Assembly (NCBI RefSeq): GCF_019797765.1
Contig: NZ_CP081862.1
Location: 2,418,001 to 2,482,000 of the forward strand
Reading direction: 5' to 3'
Source: Cellulomonas sp. C5510
GTDB taxonomy: Bacteria; Actinomycetota; Actinomycetes; Actinomycetales; Cellulomonadaceae
DNA: 64,000 nucleotides
This document shows, one piece after another, positions 36,715-45,298 of the stretch (its first letter is position 1; each line of letters begins with the position of its first letter). The position numbers and the translations under genes are program-made. The notes beneath the pieces were generated by a model, which saw nothing but the letters and a program-made list of their open reading frames with translations, did not search any database and was not told the DNA's origin.

Positions 36715-38958
36715 GTGAGCGGCAGCGCGCTCCGGAGGGGCTGGCGCTCACCCGTCGCGACGGCCGTGGTGGCCGCGGCGACGGGCGCGGCGCTCGGCGC
36801 GCTGTCCGGCCTGCTCGCCGGGAGCACCTGGGCGCTGCACGCCGTGCTCGCCGTCGCCGGCACAGCGCTCGTGGTGCTCGGTGTGCGCGCAGTCAGCCGG
36901 TCGTCGTGGCTGCCGTCGACGGTGGCGCTGCTCGTCTCCTCGTACGCGCTGCTCGCCTGTTACGCGACACCGCCCGGCAGCAGCCCCCTGCTGGTCGGGC
37001 CCGCCACCCTCGAACGAGCGGGGCAGCTCGGCGGGCAGGCCGCCCAGCTCATCGAGGTGTCCGTGGTGCCGATGCCCGTGCCGCCGCCCGTCGAGCTGCT
37101 GATCGTCGGCGCCGCCGTCCTGGTGTTCCTCGCCGCGGACCTGCTGGCCGTCGGCTGCGGCATGCCCGCGCTCACCGGGCTCGCCCTCGTCGCGGTCTGG
37201 ACGCCCGCCGTCGTGCTGGGTTTCCCCGGCAGCACGGCTGCGCTCGCCGCGACCGGGTTCCTCTACCTGGTCCTGCTCGCTCTCGCCCAGCCGCCGGTCA
37301 GCCGCGACCGTGGCGGCCGACGCGCCGCCACGGTGCTCGCGGGCGCCGCGGGCCTGGTCGTCGTCACGCTCGCGGCGGGCCCCGTCGTGGCGGCCGTCCC
37401 CGCGTGGTCGTGGCTCGACCTGCCCGACGTCGGCACCGGAGCCGTCGGGCCGGTGCGCCTCGCGGACGACCTCGACCTGCGCGACAGCCTGCGCGAGCAG
37501 TCCTCGCAGGTCGTCCTGCGGTACACCGTCGAGGCGGTCGACCCCGAGGCCGACGGCCGCCCCGCCGCCACCGCCGGGCTCGTCGGGCCGCTGCGCTCGT
37601 TCACGTTGCGGGACTTCGACGGCCGGTCCTGGCAGCGCGACCCGGGCGCGGACCTCACCGACTGGGACCGCGAGGGGCTGCTGTCGTCCACGCCGGGGCT
37701 CGTGGGCGCCGCACCGGATCCGGCGCGCGGCACGCTCGTCTCCGTCGGCGTCCAGGTGGGGGCGCTGCGGGAGCAGCGGCTGCCGGTGAGCACGTTCCCC
37801 CGCACGGTCGCCATCGACGGCCGCTGGTCCTACGACGCCGCCCGGGACGAGGTCGTCGGGCAGGACCGCACGCAGGCGGGCACCCGCTACGACATGGTCG
37901 TCGAGGTGCCGGCTCTGGACGCGGACCTGCTGCGCGCCGCCGCGGGCGACCTCCCGGACGGGGCCGATGCCTACCTCGCCGTACCGGAGACCGAGCACGA
38001 GCAGGACCTGCGGGACCTCGCCGCGGAGATCACGGCGGGCGCGGGCACGGCCTACGACCGCGCCCTCGCGCTGCAGTCGTACTTCCGCGACGGCACGCAG
38101 TTCCGGTACGACACCTCGGTCGAGGCCGGCACCAGCGACGACGCCGTGTGGGACTTCCTGCAGAGCCGGCGGGGGTACTGCGTCCAGTTCGCCACCGCGA
38201 TGACCGTGCTCGCCCGCACGCTCGACATCCCGGCCCGTCTCGGGGTCGGGTTCCTCCCCGGCGACCTGGGGTCGGACCGCGCGTACCGGGTCACGGGCGC
38301 GGACGCCCACGCGTGGCCGGAGCTCTACTTCCCCGGAACCGGTTGGGTGCGGTTCGAGCCCACACCCGCCGTCCAGACCGGCCCTCCCCCCGCGTGGAGC
38401 AACCCCTTCAGCGCCAGCACGCCGACCGCCGCCCCGACCACCGGCACCGCGCAGCCGAGCGCCGCCCCCACCCCGACGGCGACGTCCACCACCTCGAGCA
38501 GCGGCGGCGGCCTGCCGGGCGTGACGACCGCCGACGGCACCCCCGCGCCGCTCATCACGCTCGGCGTGCTGGTGCTGGTCGCGGCCGGCGTGCTCGGCGG
38601 CATCGCGCTGCGGCGACGGCAGCAGCAAGGCGCCCGCCTGACCCCCGAGGCGGCCTGGCGGCGGCTGCGGGAGCGGCTGCGGCGCGCCGGTGTCGGGTGG
38701 TCCGACGCGCACACCCCCCGGCAGGCGGCCGCGGCCGTCCGTGACCAGGTCCGCGACCGCCGGGGCCGCCCGCTGTCCGCCGAGGCGGAGCAGGCGCTCA
38801 CCGCGCTCGCAGCCTCGGTCGAGCGGGAGCGCTACGCGCCGGACCCCGGCCCGCCGGCACCCGCCGAGCTGCAGGCGTGGATCGCGGTGGTGCTGACGGA
38901 CGTCAGCACGGGGAGTCGGCCCGAGGCACCGGGCACCCCGCTGCCCGCCCGCGGATGA
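36715..38958 (+). CDS. TgpA-type membrane transglutaminase-like protein
   Basis: 747 residues. About seven N-terminal membrane segments (to about residue 230), a large extracytoplasmic transglutaminase-core domain with QSRRGYCVQFATAMTVLARTLDIPARLGVGF (Cys489) and TGADAHAWPELYFPGTGWVRFEPTP (His532), a Thr/Pro/Ser-rich linker, another membrane helix (ITLGVLVLVAAGVLGGIAL) and a C-terminal cytoplasmic DUF4129 region. GTG 36715 has GGAGG 5 nt upstream. Third member of the moxR-DUF58-transglutaminase operon common in actinobacteria; the substrate is unknown. Confidence 0.9.
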   Translation: MSGSALRRGWRSPVATAVVAAATGAALGALSGLLAGSTWALHAVLAVAGTALVVLGVRAVSRSSWLPSTVALLVSSYALLACYATPPGSSPLLVGPATLERAGQLGGQAAQLIEVSVVPMPVPPPVELLIVGAAVLVFLAADLLAVGCGMPALTGLALVAVWTPAVVLGFPGSTAALAATGFLYLVLLALAQPPVSRDRGGRRAATVLAGAAGLVVVTLAAGPVVAAVPAWSWLDLPDVGTGAVGPVRLADDLDLRDSLREQSSQVVLRYTVEAVDPEADGRPAATAGLVGPLRSFTLRDFDGRSWQRDPGADLTDWDREGLLSSTPGLVGAAPDPARGTLVSVGVQVGALREQRLPVSTFPRTVAIDGRWSYDAARDEVVGQDRTQAGTRYDMVVEVPALDADLLRAAAGDLPDGADAYLAVPETEHEQDLRDLAAEITAGAGTAYDRALALQSYFRDGTQFRYDTSVEAGTSDDAVWDFLQSRRGYCVQFATAMTVLARTLDIPARLGVGFLPGDLGSDRAYRVTGADAHAWPELYFPGTGWVRFEPTPAVQTGPPPAWSNPFSASTPTAAPTTGTAQPSAAPTPTATSTTSSSGGGLPGVTTADGTPAPLITLGVLVLVAAGVLGGIALRRRQQQGARLTPEAAWRRLRERLRRAGVGWSDAHTPRQAAAAVRDQVRDRRGRPLSAEAEQALTALAASVERERYAPDPGPPAPAELQAWIAVVLTDVSTGSRPEAPGTPLPARG

Positions 38959-39084
38959 TCGCTCGATCGACGGCGACGTCGGCAGGCGGAGACGTCGTCA
39001 TCAGGCTGACGCGCCCGCTGGCCGTACCGGGCGCGAGAGCGACCGCCGGGGCCGCGCCACGGCGCAGCGTCGACCGCGAGAACG

Positions 39085-39474
39085 TCAGCGGCCCTGGTCC
39101 CGCCGACGGTCCCAGCGGTCCTCCATGCGATTCATGAAGCCCTTCTTGCGCGGCGCGGGGCGCGCCGTCGTGCTGCCGTCGGGCCGGACGACGCCGGTCG
39201 GGCCGGAGGCGCTGCCGCCGCGCAGTCGGGTGAACGCGATCGCCACGGACGCGAACATCACGACGAAGCCGAGCACCCCGAGCCACACCTCGGACGCAGC
39301 CGCGCCACCCACCAGCAGCAGGAGTCCGGCGACGGCACCGATGCCGCCCAGGACGTACCGCAGGACCGGCTTCCGACCACGCGAGGTGAGCGTGTTCGCG
39401 AGCCGGGGATCGTCAGACGTGAGCTGACGCTCCATCTGCTCCAGTACACGTTGCTCGTACTCGGAGAGAGGCAT
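39085..39474 (-). CDS. DUF3040 membrane protein
   Basis: 129 residues. N-terminal MPLSEYEQRVLEQMERQLTSDDPRLANTL is the DUF3040 signature. Two membrane helices (YVLGGIGAVAGLLLLVGGAAA and VWLGVLGFVVMFASVAIAF) and a basic tail MNRMEDRWDRRRDQGR follow. Widespread next to dinB in actinobacteria; function unknown. A G-run lies 6 nt before the ATG. Confidence 0.88.
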   Translation of the reverse strand: MPLSEYEQRVLEQMERQLTSDDPRLANTLTSRGRKPVLRYVLGGIGAVAGLLLLVGGAAASEVWLGVLGFVVMFASVAIAFTRLRGGSASGPTGVVRPDGSTTARPAPRKKGFMNRMEDRWDRRRDQGR

Positions 39475-39512
39475 TCCAACCCCCCGCGCTCCGCCGTCGG
39501 GACTTCTTCACG

Positions 39513-40862
39513 TCAGGATAGATGCCGTTCGCGGAAGTCGGTAGTCGGAGCGGCCCGCCTCACCCGTGACGCGGGCGACACCTCGGGCGCGAGCCCGTGC
39601 GGCGACGCGCCCGCGGGCCCCTCGGTGCGCGTCGAACGACCCACGGCGGGGGTTCCGGCGCCGATCGCGGACCGCCCGAAGCGCTCCCGCACCAGGTCCA
39701 TCGCGCGCTCCGCCTCCCGCCGGGCGTCGCTGTGCTCCGCCACCGCCTCCTCGAGGGTGGGCTGCCGGACGACGTCCTCGGCGGCGACCAGACCCTCCGC
39801 CCGCACGCCGACGAGCCGGACCGGCAGTCCGCCCAGGTCGACCCCCGCGAGCAGGTCCCGTGCCGCCAGGTAGATCTCCCGCCCGACGTCCGTCGGCTGG
39901 GGCAGGGTGCGCGACCGCGTCAGCGTCCGGAAGTCCGCCGTGCGCACCTTGATCGCGACCGTCCGCGCCGCGAGGTGCTGCAGCCGCAGCCTGCCGGCAC
40001 ACCGGTCGGCGAGCTCGAGCGCCTTGCTCTCGACCACCCGCATGTCCGCGACGTCGGCGGCGAAGGTCTCCTCCGCGCCCACGCTCTTCTCCTCGCGCCC
40101 CGGACGGACCGGGCGCGGGTCCCTGCCCCACGCGAGGTCGTGCAGGTGCGCACCGGCCACCCGCCCGACGGCTCGCTGCACCGTCGCGACGTCGCTGTCC
40201 GCGAGCTCCGCGACGGTGCGGATCCCCCAGCGCTCCAGCGACGCCGCCGTCCGGTCGCCCACCCCCCACAGCGCACCGACGGGCAGCACCCGCAGGAACG
40301 CCACGGTCGCGTCCTTCGGCACCAGGAGCACGCCGTCCGGCTTGGCGTGCCCGGACGCGAGCTTCGCGACGAACTTGGTGGCCGCGACACCGACCGAGCA
40401 GGTGATGCCGTACTCGGCGCGCACCTGCTCGCGGATGAGGGCCGCGATGCGGGTGGGGCTGCCGAGCCGCCGCCGCGCGCCGCTGACGTCGAGGAACGCC
40501 TCGTCCACGCTGACCTGCTCGACGAGCGAGGTCACGTCCCGCAGGATCGCCATCACGCCCTCGGAGACCGTGCGGTACGCCTGGTGCTCCGGGGGGACGA
40601 CGACGGCCTGCGGGCACAGCCGCAGCGCCGCCGACATGGGCATCGCCGAGTGGACGCCGAACGCACGCGCCTCGTACGTCGCGGCCAGCACCACCGACCG
40701 CTCGGAGCCGCCGACGATCACCGGACGCCCACGGAGGTGCGGACGCCGGGCGAGCTCCACCGACGCGAAGAACGCGTCCATGTCGACGTGCAGGATCGAG
40801 CAGCCGTCCTCCTCGGTGCCCCAGTCCCGCCGCGCGTCCTGGGACCGCGGGCCGCGGCTCAT
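39513..40862 (-). CDS. dinB: DNA polymerase IV (DinB, Y family)
   Basis: Translesion polymerase. 449 residues. Catalytic motifs ILHVDMDAFFASVE and VSVDEAFLDVSG, the little-finger region and helix-hairpin-helix (LPVGALWGVGDRTAASLERWGI) are intact. About 65 extra C-terminal residues are Ala/Arg/Pro-rich. ATG 40862 overlaps the stop of the SAV_6107 gene as ATGA. The operon has a perfect LexA box, so it should be SOS-induced. Confidence 0.96.
   Translation of the reverse strand: MSRGPRSQDARRDWGTEEDGCSILHVDMDAFFASVELARRPHLRGRPVIVGGSERSVVLAATYEARAFGVHSAMPMSAALRLCPQAVVVPPEHQAYRTVSEGVMAILRDVTSLVEQVSVDEAFLDVSGARRRLGSPTRIAALIREQVRAEYGITCSVGVAATKFVAKLASGHAKPDGVLLVPKDATVAFLRVLPVGALWGVGDRTAASLERWGIRTVAELADSDVATVQRAVGRVAGAHLHDLAWGRDPRPVRPGREEKSVGAEETFAADVADMRVVESKALELADRCAGRLRLQHLAARTVAIKVRTADFRTLTRSRTLPQPTDVGREIYLAARDLLAGVDLGGLPVRLVGVRAEGLVAAEDVVRQPTLEEAVAEHSDARREAERAMDLVRERFGRSAIGAGTPAVGRSTRTEGPAGASPHGLAPEVSPASRVRRAAPTTDFRERHLS
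39515..39520 (-). promoter_or_regulatory. DUF3040 gene promoter -10
   Basis: TATCCT, predicted start near 39507, leader about 33 nt. The hexamer overlaps the last codons of dinB. No clear -35. Confidence 0.45.
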
Positions 40863-41296
40863 CCGGCCCGCGCCTCACCGACGGCAGCGGCGTCCTCGAG
40901 CTGGGCGCGCACGATGTCGAGGAAGTCCTCCGCGTGGCACAGGACCTGCTCCGCGCGCTCGGCACTCACCGCGTCGAACCGGCCGGCGTCCACCGCGGCT
41001 CGCAGCCCGGCACCGGCCGCGAAGTAGCCCGTCCACCGGCCGAGCTCCGGCGCGACGCCGTCGAGCAGCTCCCAGACCGTACGCGGCGCCCGACGGCCGG
41101 ACAGCGGCTGACGCTCGGCGAGGACGGCAGCACCGGCACGCAGGGCGGCGAGGTGCGCGTGCGTGAACTGCTCCCAGGGCTCCGTCGAGAACTGCGCGGC
41201 CACGAGCTCGGCGTCCGCGCGCTGGAGGAGCTCGGCCGTGCGGCCCGAGAGCCCCGGCGCCGCACCCCGCGGGGCACGAAGGGTCCTGACCGGCAT
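40859..41296 (-). CDS. SAV_6107 family HEPN-type protein
   Basis: 145 residues, all-helical, with GRTAELLQRADAELVAAQFSTEPWEQFTHAHLAALRAGAAVL and WELLDGVAPELGRWTGYFAAGAGLRAAVDAG. Matches the SAV_6107 HEPN family that lies directly upstream of dinB across actinobacteria; function unknown, possibly an adaptor for DinB or an RNase-like HEPN. No RX4-6H catalytic motif is obvious. ATG 41296 has AAGGAGGTG upstream. First gene of the LexA-controlled operon. Confidence 0.82.
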   Translation of the reverse strand: MPVRTLRAPRGAAPGLSGRTAELLQRADAELVAAQFSTEPWEQFTHAHLAALRAGAAVLAERQPLSGRRAPRTVWELLDGVAPELGRWTGYFAAGAGLRAAVDAGRFDAVSAERAEQVLCHAEDFLDIVRAQLEDAAAVGEARAG

Positions 41297-41323
41297 CGCG
41301 CACCTCCTTCTCTCGACACACCC

Positions 41324-41352
41324 AGTATCGAACACCTGTTCGAACGCGTCAA
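41324..41352 (-). promoter_or_regulatory. Promoter of the SAV_6107-dinB operon
   Basis: TTGACG (41352-41347), a 17-bp spacer, then GATACT (41329-41324). The spacer is almost entirely the LexA box. Confidence 0.75.
41328..41343. promoter_or_regulatory. LexA (SOS) box, perfect palindrome
   Basis: TCGAAC-ACCT-GTTCGA, the exact Gram-positive/actinobacterial SOS consensus. It fills the spacer of the dinB operon promoter and also covers the -35 position of the divergent methyltransferase gene. Confidence 0.88.
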
Positions 41353-41356
41353 CCCG

Positions 41357-41362
41357 TACCGT
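41357..41362 (+). promoter_or_regulatory. Leaderless -10 element of the methyltransferase gene
   Basis: TACCGT, 6 nt before ATG 41369. Confidence 0.6.
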
Positions 41363-41368
41363 GTCCGG

Positions 41369-42313
41369 ATGGCCTCCCGTGACCGCTCCGGCAGGTCCGG
41401 CGGCCCCGGACGACCCGCCCGGACGACCTCAGCCTCGCACCGACCACCGACACGGTCCCCGCGCCGGGGCGACCCCGGCGCCTGGCCCGTCGGGCCGGTA
41501 CCCATCGCGACCGGCACCGCCGAGCTGGTGCGCTCCCCCGACGACCCGGACGCCGTCACCCTGCTCGTCAACGGCGTCCCGAGCTCCCACCTGGACCTGG
41601 CCGACCCGTCCCGGCTCGAGTTCGAGTACATGCAGCAGATGGCCGCGGTGCTGGAGCACCTCCCGGCGGTGACCGGGCCGGTGCGGGCCGTGCACCTCGG
41701 CGCCGCGGGCTGCGCCCTCGCACGGTGGGTGCACGCGCGCTTCCCGGGCGCCCGGCAGCTCGCCGTCGACCTCGACCCCGTGCTCGTCGCCCTCGTGCGC
41801 GACTGGTTCGACCTGCCGCGCTCCCCCGCGCTGCGGCTGCGGGCGGGCGACGCCCGCGCCGAGCTGGCCACCCTGCCGTCGACCGGCGCGGACGTGGTGG
41901 TGCGCGACGTGTTCGCCGGAGACCGGACCCCGGCGCACCTGACCACGCAGGAGGTGGTGCAGGAGGTGGTGCGCGTGCTGCGGCCGGGCGGCCTGTACCT
42001 CGTGAACTGCGCCGACCGGCCCCCGCTGACGCTCGCGCGCGCGGAGGCGGCCACCCTGGCGACGGGCTTCCGCCACGTCGCGGCGGTCGCCGAGCCGGCG
42101 GTCCTGCGGGGCCGCCGCTACGGGAACGTGGTGCTCGCCGCGACCGACGACCCGGACCTGCTCGCCGACGCCGGCCTCGCGCGGGAGCTGCGGTCGCTCC
42201 CCGTCCCGGCTCGCCTCCTGACGGGCGACGAGCTCCGGGCGTTCACCGGCCGGGCGGCCCCGCTGCGGGACGCCGCCCCGGAGGTCGAGCCCGAGCCGGG
42301 CGTGGACCTGTAG
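41369..42313 (+). CDS. Spermidine synthase-like methyltransferase-fold protein
   Basis: 314 residues. Rossmann-fold core VRAVHLGAAGCALARWVHARFPGARQLAVDLDPVLVALVRDWFDL, RAGDARAEL and VVRDVFAGDRTPAHLTTQEVVQEVVRVLRPGGLYLVNCAD resembles the spermine/spermidine synthase family without its membrane part. The N-terminal 40 residues are Arg/Pro-rich. Polyamine synthesis is not implied, since actinobacterial members are mostly uncharacterised. It lies 72 bp from the dinB operon and shares its LexA-box region. Confidence 0.8.
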   Translation: MASRDRSGRSGGPGRPARTTSASHRPPTRSPRRGDPGAWPVGPVPIATGTAELVRSPDDPDAVTLLVNGVPSSHLDLADPSRLEFEYMQQMAAVLEHLPAVTGPVRAVHLGAAGCALARWVHARFPGARQLAVDLDPVLVALVRDWFDLPRSPALRLRAGDARAELATLPSTGADVVVRDVFAGDRTPAHLTTQEVVQEVVRVLRPGGLYLVNCADRPPLTLARAEAATLATGFRHVAAVAEPAVLRGRRYGNVVLAATDDPDLLADAGLARELRSLPVPARLLTGDELRAFTGRAAPLRDAAPEVEPEPGVDL

Positions 42314-42405
42314 CGGGGACGCGCACGACGGCGAGCACAGGCGCCCGGCACGGCGCCCGCGCGCGCCCGCACCGGTCCGGGCCGGTGCCCGTCGAGCCCC
42401 GACGC

Positions 42406-42446
42406 ACGACGAGGCCGCACCCCCCGAGGGAGTGCGGCCTCGTCGT
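42406..42446. terminator. Bidirectional terminator between the methyltransferase and csp genes
   Basis: Perfect 15-bp stem (42406-42420 with 42432-42446) and an 11-nt loop between convergent genes. Serves both. Confidence 0.78.
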
Positions 42447-42497
42447 CAGGTCGTCCGCGCGGGCCTCAGCCCGCCCGGCTGGACCGGACCTCGCGGG

Positions 42498-42701
42498 TCA
42501 GAGCGGGCGGACCTTCTCCGCCTGCGGGCCCTTCGGGCCCTGCGTGATCTCGAACTCCACGCGCTGACCCTCGTCGAGGCTCCGGTAGCCCTGGGAGTCG
42601 ATGGCCGAGTAGTGGACGAAGACGTCGGCGCCGCCGCCGTCCTGGGCGATGAAGCCGTAGCCCTTCTCAGCGTTGAACCACTTGACAGCACCCTGTGCCA
42701 T
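42498..42701 (-). CDS. cspA: Cold shock protein (CspA family)
   Basis: 67-residue single-stranded nucleic acid binder. RNP1 KGYGFIAQ and RNP2 DVFVHYSAI are intact, and [13 protein letters not shown] ends the OB fold. ATG 42701 has AAGGA 8 nt upstream. Confidence 0.96.
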   Translation of the reverse strand: MAQGAVKWFNAEKGYGFIAQDGGGADVFVHYSAIDSQGYRSLDEGQRVEFEITQGPKGPQAEKVRPL

Positions 42702-43014
42702 GTTCTTGTCCTTCTGTCCATCCGGTGACGGTGCGGGACCTCGTGCCCCGCGCCGTGCCGCAATGCCTATCCCGCGTCCTGCACCGGGTGGACCAGCCGG
42801 ATGGCTGGAAGGTGCCGTGCGGGTGGCCCTGAGGGCCTCCCGGCGGCGCCGGTCAAGCGTCAGTACGTCACTGCAACACCGCGATCCTCTCACGCAGGTC
42901 AGCACCGCGCCATGGTTCTTCCCCGCCCCGAGGCGCCTCCTCGACAACGATCCGGTCACGGTGCGATCACGAGATGCTCACACCGACCGGGTGGTCGGCG
43001 TCCGGGACCACCCG
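42702..43014. other. csp-MFS spacer, 313 bp
   Basis: No gene seen. It should contain the csp promoter and leader, but no convincing -10 was found. A nested stem-loop lies at 42781-42815: outer GCACC/GGTGC and inner CCAGCC-GGAT-GGCTGG (perfect 6-bp stem, tetraloop). If in the csp leader it could be a temperature-responsive structure. Confidence 0.5.
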
Positions 43015-44307
43015 CTAGACGGCCAGCCCGGGGTGCGCGCGGCGGGCCGGCCGGCGGCCGAGCAGCATCCCCAGCATCCCGACGACCCAGGGCAGTGCGA
43101 CCCACGCGAACGCCGCGCGGAACGCGTCGAGGTCCCGCGTCTCGCCGCCGACGCGGTCGAGCACCACCCCGACCACCAGCATGGTCGCCAGCGCCCCGAC
43201 GAAGCCGCCGGTGTTGACGAAGCCGGTGGCCGTGCCGAGGCGCTCGGGCGGCGTGCAGGACCGCGCCACGTCGAACGCCACGAGCGAGGTCGGGCCGCCG
43301 ACGGCGACGACCACGACGAACACGACGAGCACCACCAACGGGACCGGGCCCGAGGGCACCGCCACCGCCAGCCACGCGACGCCGACAGCGACGAGCGTGC
43401 CGACCGCGAGCGGCGTGCGTGACCGGGGGTGCCGTCCCACGAGCAGCCCCACGAGCGGCCCCGCGACGACGGCGGCGACGACGTTGACCGTGAGCAGCGC
43501 GCTCGCCTCGCCCGGCGTCCGGCCCTGACCCTCGACGAAGAAGGCGTACCCCCACAGCAGCACGACCACGTGGTTGCTGAACTGACCGGAGAAGTGCATC
43601 CAGAACGCCAGCCGAGCGCCCGGGTCGCGCAGCACGGCCCGGAGGGCACCCGGCTGCCGGGGCGGCGTCGTCCGTGCGGCGCGCCGGCGCTTCAGCAGGC
43701 CGGCGCGGCGCCCGCCGCGGTCCACGACCTCCGCGCTCGGCGCGGGCGCGTCACGCACGACGGCCAGCACCGCCACGCACGCCACGACTCCCGCGGCAGC
43801 CACGGACAGGAAGGTCGCCCGCCAGCCCTGCGCGTGCAGCAGGGCGACGAGGGGGACGGCGGACAGCACCTGCCCGACCTGGCCCAGGCTGCCCGTGAGC
43901 TGCGTCATCAGGGGGACCCGGTGCACGGCGAACCAGGCGGGGACCAGGCGGACCACCGACACGAACGTCAGCGCGTCACCCGCCCCGACCAGCACGCGGC
44001 CGGCGAGCACCAGGCCCGCCGACGGGGCCAGGGCCAGCACCGCCTGGCCGAGGGCCATCACGCCCGCGCCGGTCGCGACCAGCGCGCGCGGCCCGTAGCG
44101 GTCCAGCAGCACGCCGACGGGCACCTGCAGCAGCGCGTAGACGACCAGCTGCGAGACGGCCATCGTCGCCAGCAGCGCGGAGGACACCCCGAACAGGTCG
44201 GTGACCTCGAGCGTCGCGACACCGAAGGACGACCGGTTCATGACCGCGACCACGTACGCGACGACCGCCACGCCCCAGACGGACAGGGCGCGGCGGTCGG
44301 AGGTCAC
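43015..44307 (-). CDS. MFS transporter
   Basis: 430 residues and twelve predicted membrane helices with a central hydrophilic loop rich in Arg (RGGRRAGLLKRRRAARTTPP). DRYGPRALVATGAGVMALGQ is the MFS motif A region. Resembles the nitrate/sugar-phosphate/hexuronate-type MFS group; substrate not predictable. CAGAAT ends 8 nt before GTG 44307. Confidence 0.85.
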   Translation of the reverse strand: MTSDRRALSVWGVAVVAYVVAVMNRSSFGVATLEVTDLFGVSSALLATMAVSQLVVYALLQVPVGVLLDRYGPRALVATGAGVMALGQAVLALAPSAGLVLAGRVLVGAGDALTFVSVVRLVPAWFAVHRVPLMTQLTGSLGQVGQVLSAVPLVALLHAQGWRATFLSVAAAGVVACVAVLAVVRDAPAPSAEVVDRGGRRAGLLKRRRAARTTPPRQPGALRAVLRDPGARLAFWMHFSGQFSNHVVVLLWGYAFFVEGQGRTPGEASALLTVNVVAAVVAGPLVGLLVGRHPRSRTPLAVGTLVAVGVAWLAVAVPSGPVPLVVLVVFVVVVAVGGPTSLVAFDVARSCTPPERLGTATGFVNTGGFVGALATMLVVGVVLDRVGGETRDLDAFRAAFAWVALPWVVGMLGMLLGRRPARRAHPGLAV

Positions 44308-44315
44308 GTCGGACC

Positions 44316-44321
44316 ATTCTG
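44316..44321 (-). promoter_or_regulatory. Near-leaderless -10 element of the MFS gene
   Basis: CAGAAT, 8 nt before GTG 44307. Confidence 0.4.
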
Positions 44322-44333
44322 CCGTGCTGCGGG

Positions 44334-44350
44334 GCCCGTCCCGGACGGGC
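44334..44350 (-). terminator. Hairpin after the PAC2 gene
   Basis: GCCCGTC/GACGGGC with a 3-nt loop, 13 bp past the PAC2 stop and upstream of the MFS -10. Confidence 0.5.
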
Positions 44351-44362
44351 GCGCGCCGGCGC

Positions 44363-45298
44363 CTACAGGCCGGTGCCGTCCCCGCGCTGCTCCGCGAGGA
44401 ACCGCTCGAACTCCTCGCCGAGCTCGTCCGCGGTGGGGAGCTCGGCGCTCTCGGCCAGCAGGCTGGGCCGGCCGATGTTCCGCGTGAACGCGTCGTACTG
44501 CTGCTCGAGCGCGTGGACGACCGCCGCCACCTCCTCCGACTCGGCCACCTGGCGCTCGACCTCGAGCCGCGTCTCCTCGGCCGACTCGACCAGGGCGCCG
44601 AGGTCGATCTCCAGGCCGGCCGCCCGCTGCACGTGCTCGAGCGCCGTGATCGACGCCTGCGGGTACGGCGACTGCGCCAGGTAGTGCGGCACGTGGACCG
44701 CGAAGCCCATCGCGTCGTGCCCGCTCTGCCCCAGCCGGATCTCCAGGAGGGAGCTCGCGTCGGCGGGCACCTGGACCGTGCCGAACCACGACGGGTGGCC
44801 CGCGACGAGCTCGGGGCGGTTCGCGTGCGCGGTGACCGACATCGGCCGGGTGTGCGGGATGCCCATCGGGATGCCGTGCAGGCCGACGGTCAACGGCACG
44901 TCGAAGCGCTCGACGATCTGCCGCACCGCCGCGACGTACCGCTCCCACTGCACGTCGGGCTCGACACCGTGCAGCAGCAGGAACGGCACGCCGCCGGTGT
45001 CACGCACCAGGTCGACGGCGAGCTCGGGCTCGTCGTACTCGCCCCAGTGGTCGCCCTCGAACGTCACGGTCGGGCGGCGGGAGCGGTAGTCGAGCAGCTG
45101 GTCGACGTCGAAGGTCACCAGCCGCTCCGTGGGGAGCTGCTCGGTGAGGTGCTCCGCGGCGAGCCGGCCGGCCCCGCCGGCGTCGACGAAGCCGCGGACG
45201 GCGTGCACGAGCACCGGGCCGCTGCCGCCGGCGCTCCGCGCCTCGACCTCGGCGGCGACCGCCGGGTCGACGGCGTAGATCTCGCTCGGGTCCAGCAT
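44363..45298 (-). CDS. PAC2-family protein
   Basis: 311 residues. VLVHAVRGFVDAGGAGRLAAEHLTEQLPTERLVTFDVDQLLDYRSRRPTVTFEGDHW and FLLLHGVEPDVQWERYVAAVRQIVERF are the PAC2 core; SLLEIRLGQSGHDAMGFAVHVPHYLAQSPYPQASITALEHV completes it. PAC2 is the proteasome assembly chaperone fold; the bacterial role is not established. ATG 45298 has AGGAGG upstream. Confidence 0.87.
   Translation of the reverse strand: MLDPSEIYAVDPAVAAEVEARSAGGSGPVLVHAVRGFVDAGGAGRLAAEHLTEQLPTERLVTFDVDQLLDYRSRRPTVTFEGDHWGEYDEPELAVDLVRDTGGVPFLLLHGVEPDVQWERYVAAVRQIVERFDVPLTVGLHGIPMGIPHTRPMSVTAHANRPELVAGHPSWFGTVQVPADASSLLEIRLGQSGHDAMGFAVHVPHYLAQSPYPQASITALEHVQRAAGLEIDLGALVESAEETRLEVERQVAESEEVAAVVHALEQQYDAFTRNIGRPSLLAESAELPTADELGEEFERFLAEQRGDGTGL

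Noticed and set aside
39508..40965. Alternative minus-strand frame overlapping dinB
   Set aside because: Arg/Gly-rich shadow; the frame 39513-40862 carries the complete Y-family polymerase motifs.
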